A stretch of 34,957 nucleotides of DNA from an uncultured Bacteroidota bacterium (GCA_937894725.1 CALAYL010000001.1:1-34957); one strand, 5' to 3'. Shown: positions 8,439 to 16,174, counted from the first letter of the stretch. The notes: generated by a model from the letters alone, not told the origin. Numbers and translations: made by a program.

Positions 8439-8693
8439 TTATTTTTTCGTAAACTCTTCTTTGCAACCTACATTACAAAAGCCAATCACCTTGCCATCTA
8501 CGATAGCGGTGTCTGCTAGTGTTTCATTTGTCAATTCCATTTCACAGACTGGATCTAGCTTTGACGATAGCATCGAAACGTCTAATTTTTTTGATTCTTT
8601 CTCTGGCACTGGTGCTGTGCTTGCATTGTCTGTGTTATGATTGCAACTGGCCATTATACAGCCAACTGTAAGTGCTAAAAATATAGTTTTCAT
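8439..8693 (-). CDS. YHS-domain lipoprotein
   Basis: An 84-residue predicted lipoprotein. The start at 8693 gives a clean signal sequence KTIFLALTVGCIMASC with lipidated Cys17; an upstream in-frame ATG at 8741 would add 16 residues in front of the signal and is unlikely. A low-complexity linker is followed by a YHS-type domain: LDPVCEMEL, DGKVIGFCNVGCKEEFTKK, with Cys50, Cys73 and Cys77. YHS domains occur in heavy-metal ATPases and related proteins and are thought to bind metal; this small envelope form may bind copper or another soft metal, which is inference. It sits between a HAD hydrolase gene and fabH. Confidence 0.85.
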   Translation of the reverse strand: MKTIFLALTVGCIMASCNHNTDNASTAPVPEKESKKLDVSMLSSKLDPVCEMELTNETLADTAIVDGKVIGFCNVGCKEEFTKK

Positions 8694-8756
8694 AAATGAG
8701 TTTATTTTATCAAAAGTAGCAAAATAAAAGCGGACAAACAATTTATAACGCTTGTT

Positions 8757-9395
8757 TTATGATTCAAAAATCAACAATAAATTATTTCTGTCGGTCAAAT
8801 GAATAGTGCTAATACCTATGTTTTTTGCTGCTTCTATATTTTCAAATTTGTCGTCAATAAACAAAATAGCGGATGGCGGAGTGTTTGCCTTTCTAATGAG
8901 ATATTCATAAATACGGGTCTCGGGCTTTCGCATACCTACTTCATTGGAGTAAATAGCCTCTTCAAATAAGGAAGAAAAAGGAGATACGCCATACTTCAAA
9001 TTCACTCGCCTATTCACTTCATTTACATGTAGCTCATTTATATTGCTCAGCGCAAACAATCGATACTTCGATTTAAGTCTCTGGAGTAAGTCTATTTTTT
9101 GAGGTGGAAAATGCACCAGCATACTGTTCCAAGCGGCTAGTATTTGCTCCTCGGTGACATCATCTCGTAGATACTTTTTTAATTGCGCTACAAAATCAGT
9201 GGTGGTCAATTCGCCACGTTCATATTGGTTAAACATCTCGAATTGACTTGAATATCCTAGCACATGCTGAAAATCAAGGTTTGACAAAGCCTGAAATCTG
9301 CTCACAGTCTGCTCATAACTGATATCAACCAGTACATCTCCTATATCAAAGGCAATGGCTTCAATACCCGAAAAAGTAGAAATATGCGGAGTCAT
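8757..9395 (-). CDS. HAD-superfamily phosphatase, YihX-like
   Basis: A 212-residue haloacid-dehalogenase hydrolase, probably a phosphatase acting on a small sugar phosphate. Motif I is FDIGDVLVDI with nucleophile Asp17; the DxGxV form, which has Gly where most phosphatases have the acid/base Asp, is the pattern of E. coli YihX (FDLGNVIVDI). Motif II is Ser117 in ALSNIN, motif III Lys157 in GMRKPE, and motif IV Asp181/Asp182 in FIDDKFENIEAA. The QYERGE segment in the cap also matches YihX. Start and stop overlap with the terC stop by one base (TAATG), so translation is probably coupled. The substrate is unknown. Confidence 0.9.
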   Translation of the reverse strand: MTPHISTFSGIEAIAFDIGDVLVDISYEQTVSRFQALSNLDFQHVLGYSSQFEMFNQYERGELTTTDFVAQLKKYLRDDVTEEQILAAWNSMLVHFPPQKIDLLQRLKSKYRLFALSNINELHVNEVNRRVNLKYGVSPFSSLFEEAIYSNEVGMRKPETRIYEYLIRKANTPPSAILFIDDKFENIEAAKNIGISTIHLTDRNNLLLIFES

Positions 9396-10117
9396 TATGC
9401 TTTGTGTTTGCTTCTAAATCGGATGTTTAACAACTCTACTAATAAAGAGAATAACACCGATACATAGACGATCTTTTTGTCTATATGAAAATCAAGACCC
9501 TCCATGATAAGGGTAACGCCTATCATTATCAAAAACGACAGTGCTAATATTTGAAGGGTAGGATATCTGTTTATCAATTTGCCTACCGTAGAGGTAAACG
9601 CCATCATGATAAGTATAGAAATCGTGACAGCTACTATCATAATACTCACCTCACTAGCCAACCCAATAGCGGTCAAAATAGAGTCAAAAGAAAAAACCAA
9701 GTCGAGTATGGCAATTTGAATTAAAATGGAAAAAAAGGCAGCCTTTTTTACATGCTTTTCTTTTTCGTCCTTATCCGATACTTTATCGTGAATCTCGGTA
9801 GTGGATTTATAAATCAAGAATATACCGCCCAATAGCAAAATAAGATTTCGGCCAGTAAAATCATGTTCAAAGATGGTGAAAAGCGGAGTGGTTAGACTCA
9901 TAATCCAACCTATGAAAAGTAACATAATGATACGCAATACAAGTGCTAGCGACAATCCTATCTGACGCGCTTTTTGCTGCTGCTCCTCAGGCAAAGATTG
10001 GGTAATGAGTGATATGAAAATAATATTGTCTATCCCTAACACGATTTCCAAGAAGGTAAGTGTAACAAGGCTTACCCATGCCGCTGGATGCGCAAATACC
10101 TCAAAGTTTATGTCCAT
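9395..10117 (-). CDS. TerC-family integral membrane protein
   Basis: A 240-residue polytopic membrane protein with about seven hydrophobic segments. The two family motifs are seen: TFLEIVLGIDNIIFISL near the N-terminus and ILDLVFSFDSILTAIGL in the second half, each with acidic residues inside a membrane helix, as expected for metal-ion handling. A charged loop (HDKVSDKDEKEKHVKK) separates the halves. TerC-family proteins are linked to tellurite resistance and, in several bacteria, to manganese export; which metal applies here cannot be told. It overlaps the HAD phosphatase gene by one base and starts 64 nt after the end of fabF, so it may be read from the acpP promoter. Confidence 0.93.
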   Translation of the reverse strand: MDINFEVFAHPAAWVSLVTLTFLEIVLGIDNIIFISLITQSLPEEQQQKARQIGLSLALVLRIIMLLFIGWIMSLTTPLFTIFEHDFTGRNLILLLGGIFLIYKSTTEIHDKVSDKDEKEKHVKKAAFFSILIQIAILDLVFSFDSILTAIGLASEVSIMIVAVTISILIMMAFTSTVGKLINRYPTLQILALSFLIMIGVTLIMEGLDFHIDKKIVYVSVLFSLLVELLNIRFRSKHKA

Positions 10118-10181
10118 AAAAAATTAAGTGAATGTTTAGATTTTGTCAAAGATAATAACCCTAATATCTTTTGGAAATTGA

Positions 10182-11423
10182 TTAAACCTTTTTTATCAAA
10201 ACGGCTGCATTATGTCCTCCAAAACCAAAGGTATTGCAAAGGGCAGCATGGATAGGGCGCTTTTGTGACTTGTTGAAAGTAAGGTTGAGGCGTGCATCTA
10301 TCTCTGGATCGTCTGTAAAGTGATTGATAGTAGGTGGAATCTCTTGATTTTTGATAGCCAAAACACAGGCTATGGCTTCTATAGCACCAGCTGCGCCTAG
10401 TAGGTGGCCAGTCATTGACTTGGTAGAGCTGATGTTCATTTTATACGCATTCTCACCAAACACATCTACTATCGCTTTCAATTCCGAATTATCGCCTAGA
10501 GGAGTGGATGTGCCATGTGTATTGATATAATCCACTTCGTTTGGCTGCATTCCTGCTTCTTTCAAGCACTGTTGCATCACCATTTTAGCGCCCAATCCAT
10601 CAGGATGTGGAGCCGTGAGATGATATGCGTCTGCACTAAGTCCTGTACCTACCAATTCGGCATATATTTTAGCACCTCTTGCTATGGCATGTTCGTACGA
10701 TTCTATCACCAAAGCCCCTGCTCCCTCACCCATTATAAACCCATCTCTATCTTTATCATAAGGACGAGAAGCCGTGGTGGGATCATCGTTTCGTTCGGTC
10801 ATCGCTTTCATAGATGAAAAACCCGCTATGGCACTTTGTACCACGCAAGATTCAGCTCCTCCTGCTATGATCACATCGGCTTTGCCGAGTTGAATAAACT
10901 GCATAGCTTCTATCAAAGCAATAGTAGAAGAAGCACATGCGGCTACAGGCGAAAAGTTTGGCCCCCTAAAACCATATTTCATAGAAATATGACCCGCAGC
11001 TATATCCGAAATCATTTTGGGAATAAAGAATGGACTAAAACGAGGTACTCCATCGGCCGATTGATAAAAATTAGAAAATTCCTCCTCCATAGTATATAAA
11101 CCGCCAATACCACTCGAAAACACTACGCCTGTTCTATCACTAGGTGTGCTGGTGTCTAAGCCTGCATCAGCTATCGCCTCGGTTGCTACGACCATAGCAT
11201 ATTGCGCAAAAGGGTCAAACCGCTTAATCTCTTTTCGTTCGAAATGATTGAGCGGATCAAAATCCTTTAGCTCACAAGCTATTTTTGTTTTAAACTTAGA
11301 AGCATCAAACCGAGTAATCATGCCCGCACCACTCACGCCATTAGACAGGCCTTGCCAATAAGCAGCTAGTCCATTGCCGTTGGGCGATAAGACACCCATA
11401 CCAGTGATTACAACTCTACGCAT
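10182..11423 (-). CDS. fabF: Beta-ketoacyl-ACP synthase II
   Basis: Elongating condensing enzyme of type II fatty acid synthesis. The Cys-His-His triad is clear: Cys163 in VAACASSTIAL, His303 in NTHGTSTPLGD and His340 in KSMTGHLLGAAGAIEA. The N-terminal RRVVITGMGVLSPNG and C-terminal LCNTFGFGGHNA are diagnostic, and 413 residues is the normal length. It follows acpP by 24 nt, the conserved acpP-fabF pair. In many Bacteroidota the next gene is rnc; here terC follows instead. Confidence 0.98.
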   Translation of the reverse strand: MRRVVITGMGVLSPNGNGLAAYWQGLSNGVSGAGMITRFDASKFKTKIACELKDFDPLNHFERKEIKRFDPFAQYAMVVATEAIADAGLDTSTPSDRTGVVFSSGIGGLYTMEEEFSNFYQSADGVPRFSPFFIPKMISDIAAGHISMKYGFRGPNFSPVAACASSTIALIEAMQFIQLGKADVIIAGGAESCVVQSAIAGFSSMKAMTERNDDPTTASRPYDKDRDGFIMGEGAGALVIESYEHAIARGAKIYAELVGTGLSADAYHLTAPHPDGLGAKMVMQQCLKEAGMQPNEVDYINTHGTSTPLGDNSELKAIVDVFGENAYKMNISSTKSMTGHLLGAAGAIEAIACVLAIKNQEIPPTINHFTDDPEIDARLNLTFNKSQKRPIHAALCNTFGFGGHNAAVLIKKV

Positions 11424-11447
11424 CCTAAAAAGAGGAGATAGTAGAAA

Positions 11448-11684
11448 TTAAGCAGTAGCCTTTTCTAAGTATTCTACTGCCTGACCGACAGTCGTGATTG
11501 TTTCAGCTTGTTCATCAGGGATAGAAATGTTGAATTCCTTTTCAAATTCCATTATGAGCTCTACAGTATCTAAAGAATCAGCGCCCAAATCGGTAGTGAA
11601 GCTAGCTTCATTGCTCACTTGACTATCCTCTACTCCGAGTTTGTCAACGATGATTTTCTTTACTCTTTCTGCAATTGTTGCCAT
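11448..11684 (-). CDS. acpP: Acyl carrier protein
   Basis: A 78-residue acidic four-helix carrier that holds growing acyl chains on a 4'-phosphopantetheine arm. The attachment site is Ser37 in LGADSLDTVELIMEFE, and the ends (VKKIIVDKLGV, IPDEQAETITTVGQAVEYL) are typical. It is the first gene of the acpP-fabF transcript and has a strong Bacteroidota-type promoter about 15 nt upstream of a short leader. Confidence 0.98.
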   Translation of the reverse strand: MATIAERVKKIIVDKLGVEDSQVSNEASFTTDLGADSLDTVELIMEFEKEFNISIPDEQAETITTVGQAVEYLEKATA

Positions 11685-11706
11685 TGTGTTTGTTTTTAAT
11701 CGTCCG

Positions 11707-11736
11707 CAAAGTTACAAATTGATTTGATACTGCAAA
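11707..11736 (-). promoter_or_regulatory. Bacteroidota-type promoter of acpP-fabF
   Basis: On the minus strand TTTG (11733-11736) is followed after 18 nt by TAACTTTG (11707-11714) and then C, an exact match to TAnnTTTG. The start of transcription would be about 15 nt before the acpP ATG. Confidence 0.65.
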
Positions 11737-11814
11737 GCTGTTAAGAAGTGTATGTAGAATAAGCATATATGTAGATAAACACTATCTTAGCAAAGATTAT
11801 ACACCAATAATGGT

Positions 11815-12282
11815 ATGCGAAAACTACTAGTCGATGATGAAAAACCTACTTTCCAAATCGTTGGAATTAGCTCATTATTAAAAGATTATAGACTTTCTTT
11901 TTTCTTAAATCCTATCTTTGATTTTGACTTAAAGCTGCAAGAATCAGACGTTAAATTAACCTTTGAAAAAGTAACTAAAAATCATACTGTTCGATTTTTT
12001 CACAGTAAAGATATAGTCCAAAATTTAGAAGTTTATCTATTAAGCAACAAACAAAAAGAGAATTATCTGTTGCCTGAGTTAAGAAATATGGACTATCTGC
12101 TTAAAATTATTTCTCTAGAAAACATCAAAGAAAGGGTAGCTCAAATCAACGCAATAGAGGGTATAGAAACCGCTATGATTTTGCCCATTCAAAAAATAAA
12201 ATCACTACACAATATTCAACAAATCACCATCGACCAATCAGAAAAAACATTATGGCAATTAAACAAAACAAAACAAAAATAA
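11815..12282 (+). CDS. IPExxxVDY family protein
   Basis: A 155-residue protein of unknown function from a Bacteroidota-specific family named after its motif. The motif appears here in a conservative variant, LPELRNMDY at residues 86-94, followed by LLKI. Other parts fit the family: LLKDYRLSFFLN near the N-terminus and AMILPIQKIKSL near the end. It overlaps the start of pyk by 31 nt, and this pairing with pyk is the usual context of the family. It is divergent from acpP-fabF across a 130 nt gap; in relatives rnc and fabF often lie upstream in the same direction. A role linked to lipid or glycolytic metabolism has been guessed only from context. Confidence 0.85.
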   Translation: MRKLLVDDEKPTFQIVGISSLLKDYRLSFFLNPIFDFDLKLQESDVKLTFEKVTKNHTVRFFHSKDIVQNLEVYLLSNKQKENYLLPELRNMDYLLKIISLENIKERVAQINAIEGIETAMILPIQKIKSLHNIQQITIDQSEKTLWQLNKTKQK

Positions 12283-13682
12283 TAGCAACCTGGGGCCCAG
12301 CCTGTGAAGACATTTCGGTAATGAAAAAAATGATAGAATCAGGTTTAGACCTTTTTCGCTTTAATTTTTCGCATGGCGCACATAGCAAACACCTAGAGGG
12401 CTTTGAAAAAGTACGAAAACTCTCACATGATTTAGATAAAAGCATAGGAATATTGGCCGATCTCCAAGGCCCTAAGATACGCGTAGGCAAAGTGAAAGAC
12501 AACGGTGTGGTGCTGGCTAATAATGCAACCATAGAAATCACGACCACCGAATCTTTGAGCACCGAAAAGAAAATATTTATCAGCTACGCAGCATTAGCCA
12601 AAGAAGCAAAAAAAGGCGACCGACTGCTCATCGATGATGGCAAAATGGAATTGCAAGTCACCAAAACTGATGGACAAAAAACACTTTGGGCAAAGGTTAT
12701 CTATGGGGGTAAGCTGTCGAGCAATAAAGGTGTAAATCTACCCGACACCAAAACGAGTGTACCCGCATTGACCAGAAAGGATAAAGACGATTTGAAGTTT
12801 GCGATAGCCCATGGTGCAAACTGGATTGCCCTTTCGTTTGTTCGCTCCGCCAAGGATGTTTTGGATTTGAAAAAAATAATAGGCGAAAAAAATAGCTACA
12901 TGAAAGTGATGGCTAAAATCGAAAAGCCCGAAGCTCTGGCAGAGCTCGATGCTATCATAGATGCAGCAGATGGCATTATGATAGCCCGTGGCGATCTAGC
13001 GGTGGAAGTACCACAAGAAAAAATGCCGCTGATTCAAAAAGACATTATCAAACGTTGTATTCTCAAAGCTAAACCAGTGGTAGTAGCTACACAAATGATG
13101 GATTCCATGATAGAAAACCCTACTCCCACTCGTGCCGAAATCACAGACGTAGCCAATGCCGTACTCGATGGCACAGATGCCGTGATGCTGAGTGGCGAAA
13201 CCTCTACAGGAAAATATCCAGTAAAAGTGATCGGTATGATGGAAAAAATATTGACAAATATCGAAGACAATGCACAAATTTATAACAAAGAACTCAAACC
13301 CGATGCGAGTTCACCTACTTATATTTCAGATGCAATCTGCTACAATGCCGCCCGTATCAGCGAAGACCTAGGCGCGAAAGCCATAGTGGCTATGACCTTT
13401 TCAGGTTACACAGGATTTATGCTTTCTAGTTATAGACCTAAAGCGGGTATCATTATTTTTACAGAAAACAAAGCATTGCTCAATGCCCTCACTATCTGCT
13501 GGGGGGTGGAGGCGTATCACTATGACAAATTTGTAGGCACAGACTCCACTATCAAAGATGTAATCAAAATGCTTAAAAAGGGAAAGGTGGTCAAAAAAGG
13601 TGAAATGGTGGTCAACATAGGATCGATGCCACTATCTGCCAAAGGGCGAGCCAATATGGTGAAAGTATCAGTAGTGGACTAA
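12252..13682 (+). CDS. pyk: Pyruvate kinase, predicted K+-independent type
   Basis: Converts phosphoenolpyruvate and ADP to pyruvate and ATP, the last step of glycolysis. Landmarks in the 476-residue protein: KTKIIATWGPA, Arg36/Asn38/Ser40 in FRFNFSHG, catalytic Lys222 and Mg ligand Glu224 in MAKIEKPEALAELD, Asp248 in MIARGDLAVEV, and SGETSTGKYP. The B-domain lid occupies roughly residues 80-175. The segment LQGPKIRVG (71-79) has Leu-Gln and Lys where potassium-dependent enzymes have Thr-Lys and Glu, the known signature of K+-independent pyruvate kinases. It overlaps the upstream IPExxxVDY gene by 31 nt. Confidence 0.97.
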   Translation: MAIKQNKTKIIATWGPACEDISVMKKMIESGLDLFRFNFSHGAHSKHLEGFEKVRKLSHDLDKSIGILADLQGPKIRVGKVKDNGVVLANNATIEITTTESLSTEKKIFISYAALAKEAKKGDRLLIDDGKMELQVTKTDGQKTLWAKVIYGGKLSSNKGVNLPDTKTSVPALTRKDKDDLKFAIAHGANWIALSFVRSAKDVLDLKKIIGEKNSYMKVMAKIEKPEALAELDAIIDAADGIMIARGDLAVEVPQEKMPLIQKDIIKRCILKAKPVVVATQMMDSMIENPTPTRAEITDVANAVLDGTDAVMLSGETSTGKYPVKVIGMMEKILTNIEDNAQIYNKELKPDASSPTYISDAICYNAARISEDLGAKAIVAMTFSGYTGFMLSSYRPKAGIIIFTENKALLNALTICWGVEAYHYDKFVGTDSTIKDVIKMLKKGKVVKKGEMVVNIGSMPLSAKGRANMVKVSVVD

Positions 13683-13738
13683 ATCATTTATTTCTTTTTT
13701 TTAGGTTTGCAATCTTTCTAAAAACCAAACCAACCAAT

Positions 13739-14794
13739 ATGTCAATCAACGTATCTCTTCTCAAATCTTGTTGTGAAACACCAGGTATATCTGGCTATGA
13801 ACAACCCATTCGTGCATTTATCGAATCACAAGTAAAAGGTATCGCAGATGAACTTTACACTGACCATATGGGCAACCTAATAACGGTGCTCAAAGGCAAA
13901 AGTAGCGATAAAAAAATAATGGCATTTGCTCATATGGATGAGATTGGTTTTATGGTAAAAGCCATAGATGACAATGGCTTTATCAGAATTCAAACTATAG
14001 GTGGATTTGACCCTAAAACACTGACAGCACAACGTGTAACAGTACATGGAAAAAAAGATATCATAGGTGTGATGGGCTCAAAACCAATCCACATTATGAG
14101 CGCAGAAGAGCGCACCAAACCTGCCCAGATTCAGGACTATTTTGTGGATTTAGGATTGCCAAAGGAAGAAGTAGTAAAATATGTAGAAATAGGCACGCCT
14201 ATCACTCGACTCAGCGAACTTCTCGAAATGGGTGACTGTGTAAATTGCAAGTCGATAGACAATCGTGTAGCCGTATTTATTTTGATAGAGACATTAAAAG
14301 AACTGAAAGGAACGGAGCTGCCTTACGATTTTTATGGTGTGTTTACGGTGCAGGAAGAAGTAGGACTTAGAGGAGCGCACACAGCCGCTCACCATATCAG
14401 CGCAGACTTTAGTTTCTGTATAGATACGACTATCGCCTTCGATACGCCTGGCGCTAAACCAGAAGAGATGGTAACTAAACTAGGCGATGGTGTAGGTATT
14501 AAAATAATGGATGGTGGTGCTATTTGCGACTACCGCATGGTCAAGTATATGAAAGACCAAGCTAATGAGGCTAATATCAAATGGCAAGCCGAAATACTGC
14601 CAGCTGGCGGTACAGACACTGGCGGTATGCAACGCATGGCTACCAATGGTACTATTGCAGGAGCAGTGTCTATTCCTACTCGTCATATCCATTCGCATAT
14701 CGAAATGGCGAACAAAAATGATATTCGTGCTAATATCGATTTATTGAAAGTGTGTCTTCAAAACCTTACCACCTATGATTGGAGCTTTAAATAA
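13739..14794 (+). CDS. M42-family aminopeptidase (glutamyl aminopeptidase/cellulase-like)
   Basis: A dinuclear-metal cytosolic aminopeptidase of the M42 family, normally a large tetrahedral dodecamer that trims peptides. Metal ligands and catalytic residues are in place: His65/Asp67 in AHMDEIGFMV, Asp174 in KSIDNRVAVF, the catalytic and metal glutamates 206-207 in TVQEEVGLRGA, Asp229 in CIDTTIAFD, and the C-terminal histidines in TRHIHSHIEMA. The 351-residue length is typical. A TAGGTTTG box 30 nt before the ATG could be its -7 element, though no -33 TTTG is seen. Its end overlaps the pterin dehydratase gene by 20 nt. Confidence 0.94.
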   Translation: MSINVSLLKSCCETPGISGYEQPIRAFIESQVKGIADELYTDHMGNLITVLKGKSSDKKIMAFAHMDEIGFMVKAIDDNGFIRIQTIGGFDPKTLTAQRVTVHGKKDIIGVMGSKPIHIMSAEERTKPAQIQDYFVDLGLPKEEVVKYVEIGTPITRLSELLEMGDCVNCKSIDNRVAVFILIETLKELKGTELPYDFYGVFTVQEEVGLRGAHTAAHHISADFSFCIDTTIAFDTPGAKPEEMVTKLGDGVGIKIMDGGAICDYRMVKYMKDQANEANIKWQAEILPAGGTDTGGMQRMATNGTIAGAVSIPTRHIHSHIEMANKNDIRANIDLLKVCLQNLTTYDWSFK

Positions 14795-15038
14795 AAACTG
14801 GGAGTTGGTCTATAAAGACGACAAAGAATATTTGGAGAAAACATTTGAATTTAAAGATTTTGATACAGCCATGGTATTCGTAAATAGTGTAGCGGCTATC
14901 GGAAAAGCGCAAGATCACCATCCAACTATCTTGATAGACTGGAACAAAGTGACTATTCAAACCTTTACGCATTCAGCCAAAAATCGGGTAACCGATAAGG
15001 ATGAAAAATTGGCGTTGGGGATTGAGGAGGTAGTGTAA
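14775..15038 (+). CDS. Pterin-4a-carbinolamine dehydratase (PCD/DCoH family)
   Basis: Recycles 4a-hydroxytetrahydropterin to the quinonoid dihydropterin after aromatic amino-acid hydroxylation. The 87-residue protein carries the family signature: AQDHHPTILIDWNKV (His48, His49, Pro50) and later TFTHSAKNRVTDKDEKLA, with the third active-site His66 and Thr73/Asp76. The N-terminal Trp9 region (NWELVYKDD) also fits. The gene starts inside the last codons of the M42 peptidase gene in another frame, so translation is likely coupled. No phenylalanine hydroxylase gene is in the window. Confidence 0.9.
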   Translation: MIGALNKNWELVYKDDKEYLEKTFEFKDFDTAMVFVNSVAAIGKAQDHHPTILIDWNKVTIQTFTHSAKNRVTDKDEKLALGIEEVV

Positions 15039-15205
15039 AAAGGTAGTAAGGATAATCGTAGCCACTCTTACAGAGGTTCCGCAGGGCATCTGTAAGTACA
15101 GATAAAGGAATATTTGTAATGATCAAATATCCCCCTCTACCCGTAGAGTCGCCTCCTTCAAGCCAGCCCTCTAAGGTACAGTAGGATTTTGGGAATAGAC
15201 GGCAA
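15039..15205. repeat. Hairpin-rich intergenic segment
   Basis: No gene is seen here, but three inverted repeats lie in about 80 bases: CTTACAGA/TCTGTAAG (15067-15074 and 15089-15096), ATATTTG/CAAATAT (15110-15116 and 15124-15130) and CTCTAC/GTAGAG (15135-15140 and 15143-15148). The segment is richer in C and G than the surrounding spacers. It could be a decayed palindromic repeat element or a structured 3' untranslated region; no second copy is found in this window. Confidence 0.45.
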
Positions 15206-15237
15206 AAAAAGGGTTGACAAAAATGCCAACCCTTTTT
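15204..15237. terminator. Bidirectional intrinsic terminator
   Basis: Arms GGGTTG (15211-15216) and CAACCC (15227-15232) enclose a 10-nt loop, with A7 before and T5 after. It can serve the plus-strand M42-dehydratase unit and the minus-strand lipoprotein gene that ends at 15261. Confidence 0.85.
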
Positions 15238-15260
15238 ACAAAATAAAGATATTTAATATC

Positions 15261-15635
15261 CTATTTCAATGAGTTCAATATAGTAGGGTTGCCGTTTTTG
15301 CTCACAAAATTAGCTACGTCTTGTACTGTACGCATACTGCTGTAAGCGCTGCTTACTTTGCTTGCTGGTATTTGAAATTTGCTAGCTAACAAATTTTGAA
15401 ATGTAGCTACAGCAGCAGGGTTAGTCAGTAAGGTACTTAGGTTGGTAGCTGGGGTGATACTTCCCATCATGCCAGAGAGTCCAGGAATATTTCCAAACAA
15501 CGACATGATCGAAGTCAAGATGTTTGTAATAGATCCCATCGTAGATGAACCCGCAGTTCCCATCGTAGAGGTACAACTTTGGAATGATGTAATGCCCATA
15601 GTCAATGCAAAAGCGAGGGTGATGATTTTTTTCAT
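15261..15635 (-). CDS. Gly/Ser/Met-rich lipoprotein of unknown function
   Basis: A 124-residue predicted lipoprotein. The signal segment IITLAFALTMGITSFQSC ends at Cys21. Residues 21-65 are rich in Ser, Thr, Gly and Met with a loosely repeated STMG unit, a hydrophobic stretch (ITNILTSIMSLFGNIPGL), and the C-terminal 60 residues (NPAAVATFQNLLASKFQIPASKV ... RTVQDVANFVSKNG) look helical and could be a small folded domain. I do not recognise the family. It is monocistronic, with a bidirectional terminator just behind it and a divergent cytochrome-like gene upstream. Confidence 0.75.
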   Translation of the reverse strand: MKKIITLAFALTMGITSFQSCTSTMGTAGSSTMGSITNILTSIMSLFGNIPGLSGMMGSITPATNLSTLLTNPAAVATFQNLLASKFQIPASKVSSAYSSMRTVQDVANFVSKNGNPTILNSLK

Positions 15636-15761
15636 TAGATTTTATTTTGGTGCAAGCTACTTTTTTATAAAATGCTATAATTTGTTTTAACAAAAATAAA
15701 GAAGGTGCATTGCGTCCTTCACACTATAAAAGGCAATAGGGGATGGTGTTTGGATATGTCA

Positions 15762-15793
15762 TTTGAAATAAAGCAGCTAAAACCTTAACTTTG
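15762..15793 (+). promoter_or_regulatory. Bacteroidota-type promoter of the cytochrome-like gene
   Basis: TTTG (15762-15765) is followed after 20 nt by TAACTTTG (15786-15793), an exact TAnnTTTG match, placing the transcript start about 15 nt before the ATG at 15813. Confidence 0.6.
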
Positions 15794-15812
15794 AGTAAAT
15801 AATCAAAAGTAT

Positions 15813-16172
15813 ATGAAAATTAAATTTGCTCTGCTATCTGTGTTAGGATTGAGCCTAGTCTTAACATCTTGTAAAAAAGGCGATCCTATTACCTATGACT
15901 GCACAGGTTTAACGCCCACTTATACCTCGGATGTAAAAGTGCTAATGGATAATAAATGTGCTACATCGGGCTGTCATAGTGCAAACTCAAAAGCAGACGG
16001 TAAAGACTTTAGTAGCTATTCGGCTGTAAAAAACGATGCATCTAAGAGTTCATTTATGGGAAGTATGCAACATCTAAGTGGGTACAAGGCAATGCCTCAA
16101 GGCGGCACAAAGCTTAGTGATACAGAACTACAAACTATTTCTTGTTGGATTAGCAACGGAACGCCTCAATAA
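15813..16172 (+). CDS. Cytochrome c-like lipoprotein with CX4CH motif
   Basis: A 119-residue predicted lipoprotein. The signal segment IKFALLSVLGLSLVLTSC ends at Cys20. The mature domain has KCATSGCH (Cys49, Cys54, His55), a heme-attachment motif with four residues between the cysteines instead of two, and a later AMPQGG whose Met94 is a candidate axial ligand, followed by LSDTELQTISCWISNG, the typical final helix of short cytochromes c. Similar small 'CxxxGCH' proteins are common in Bacteroidota and are usually annotated as c-type cytochromes. Extra cysteines at 30 and 111 could form a disulfide. Heme attachment is inference. The gene converges with the serine hydrolase gene, 2 nt apart. Confidence 0.8.
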   Translation: MKIKFALLSVLGLSLVLTSCKKGDPITYDCTGLTPTYTSDVKVLMDNKCATSGCHSANSKADGKDFSSYSAVKNDASKSSFMGSMQHLSGYKAMPQGGTKLSDTELQTISCWISNGTPQ

Positions 16173-16174
16173 AC

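Noticed and set aside
8694..8741. Upstream extension of the YHS lipoprotein
   Set aside because: It would put 16 extra residues before an otherwise perfect lipoprotein signal.
15421..15693. Overlapping frames of 82-90 codons on both strands around the Gly/Ser/Met-rich lipoprotein
   Set aside because: They are shadows; only the 15261-15635 frame has a lipoprotein signal and a matching terminator.
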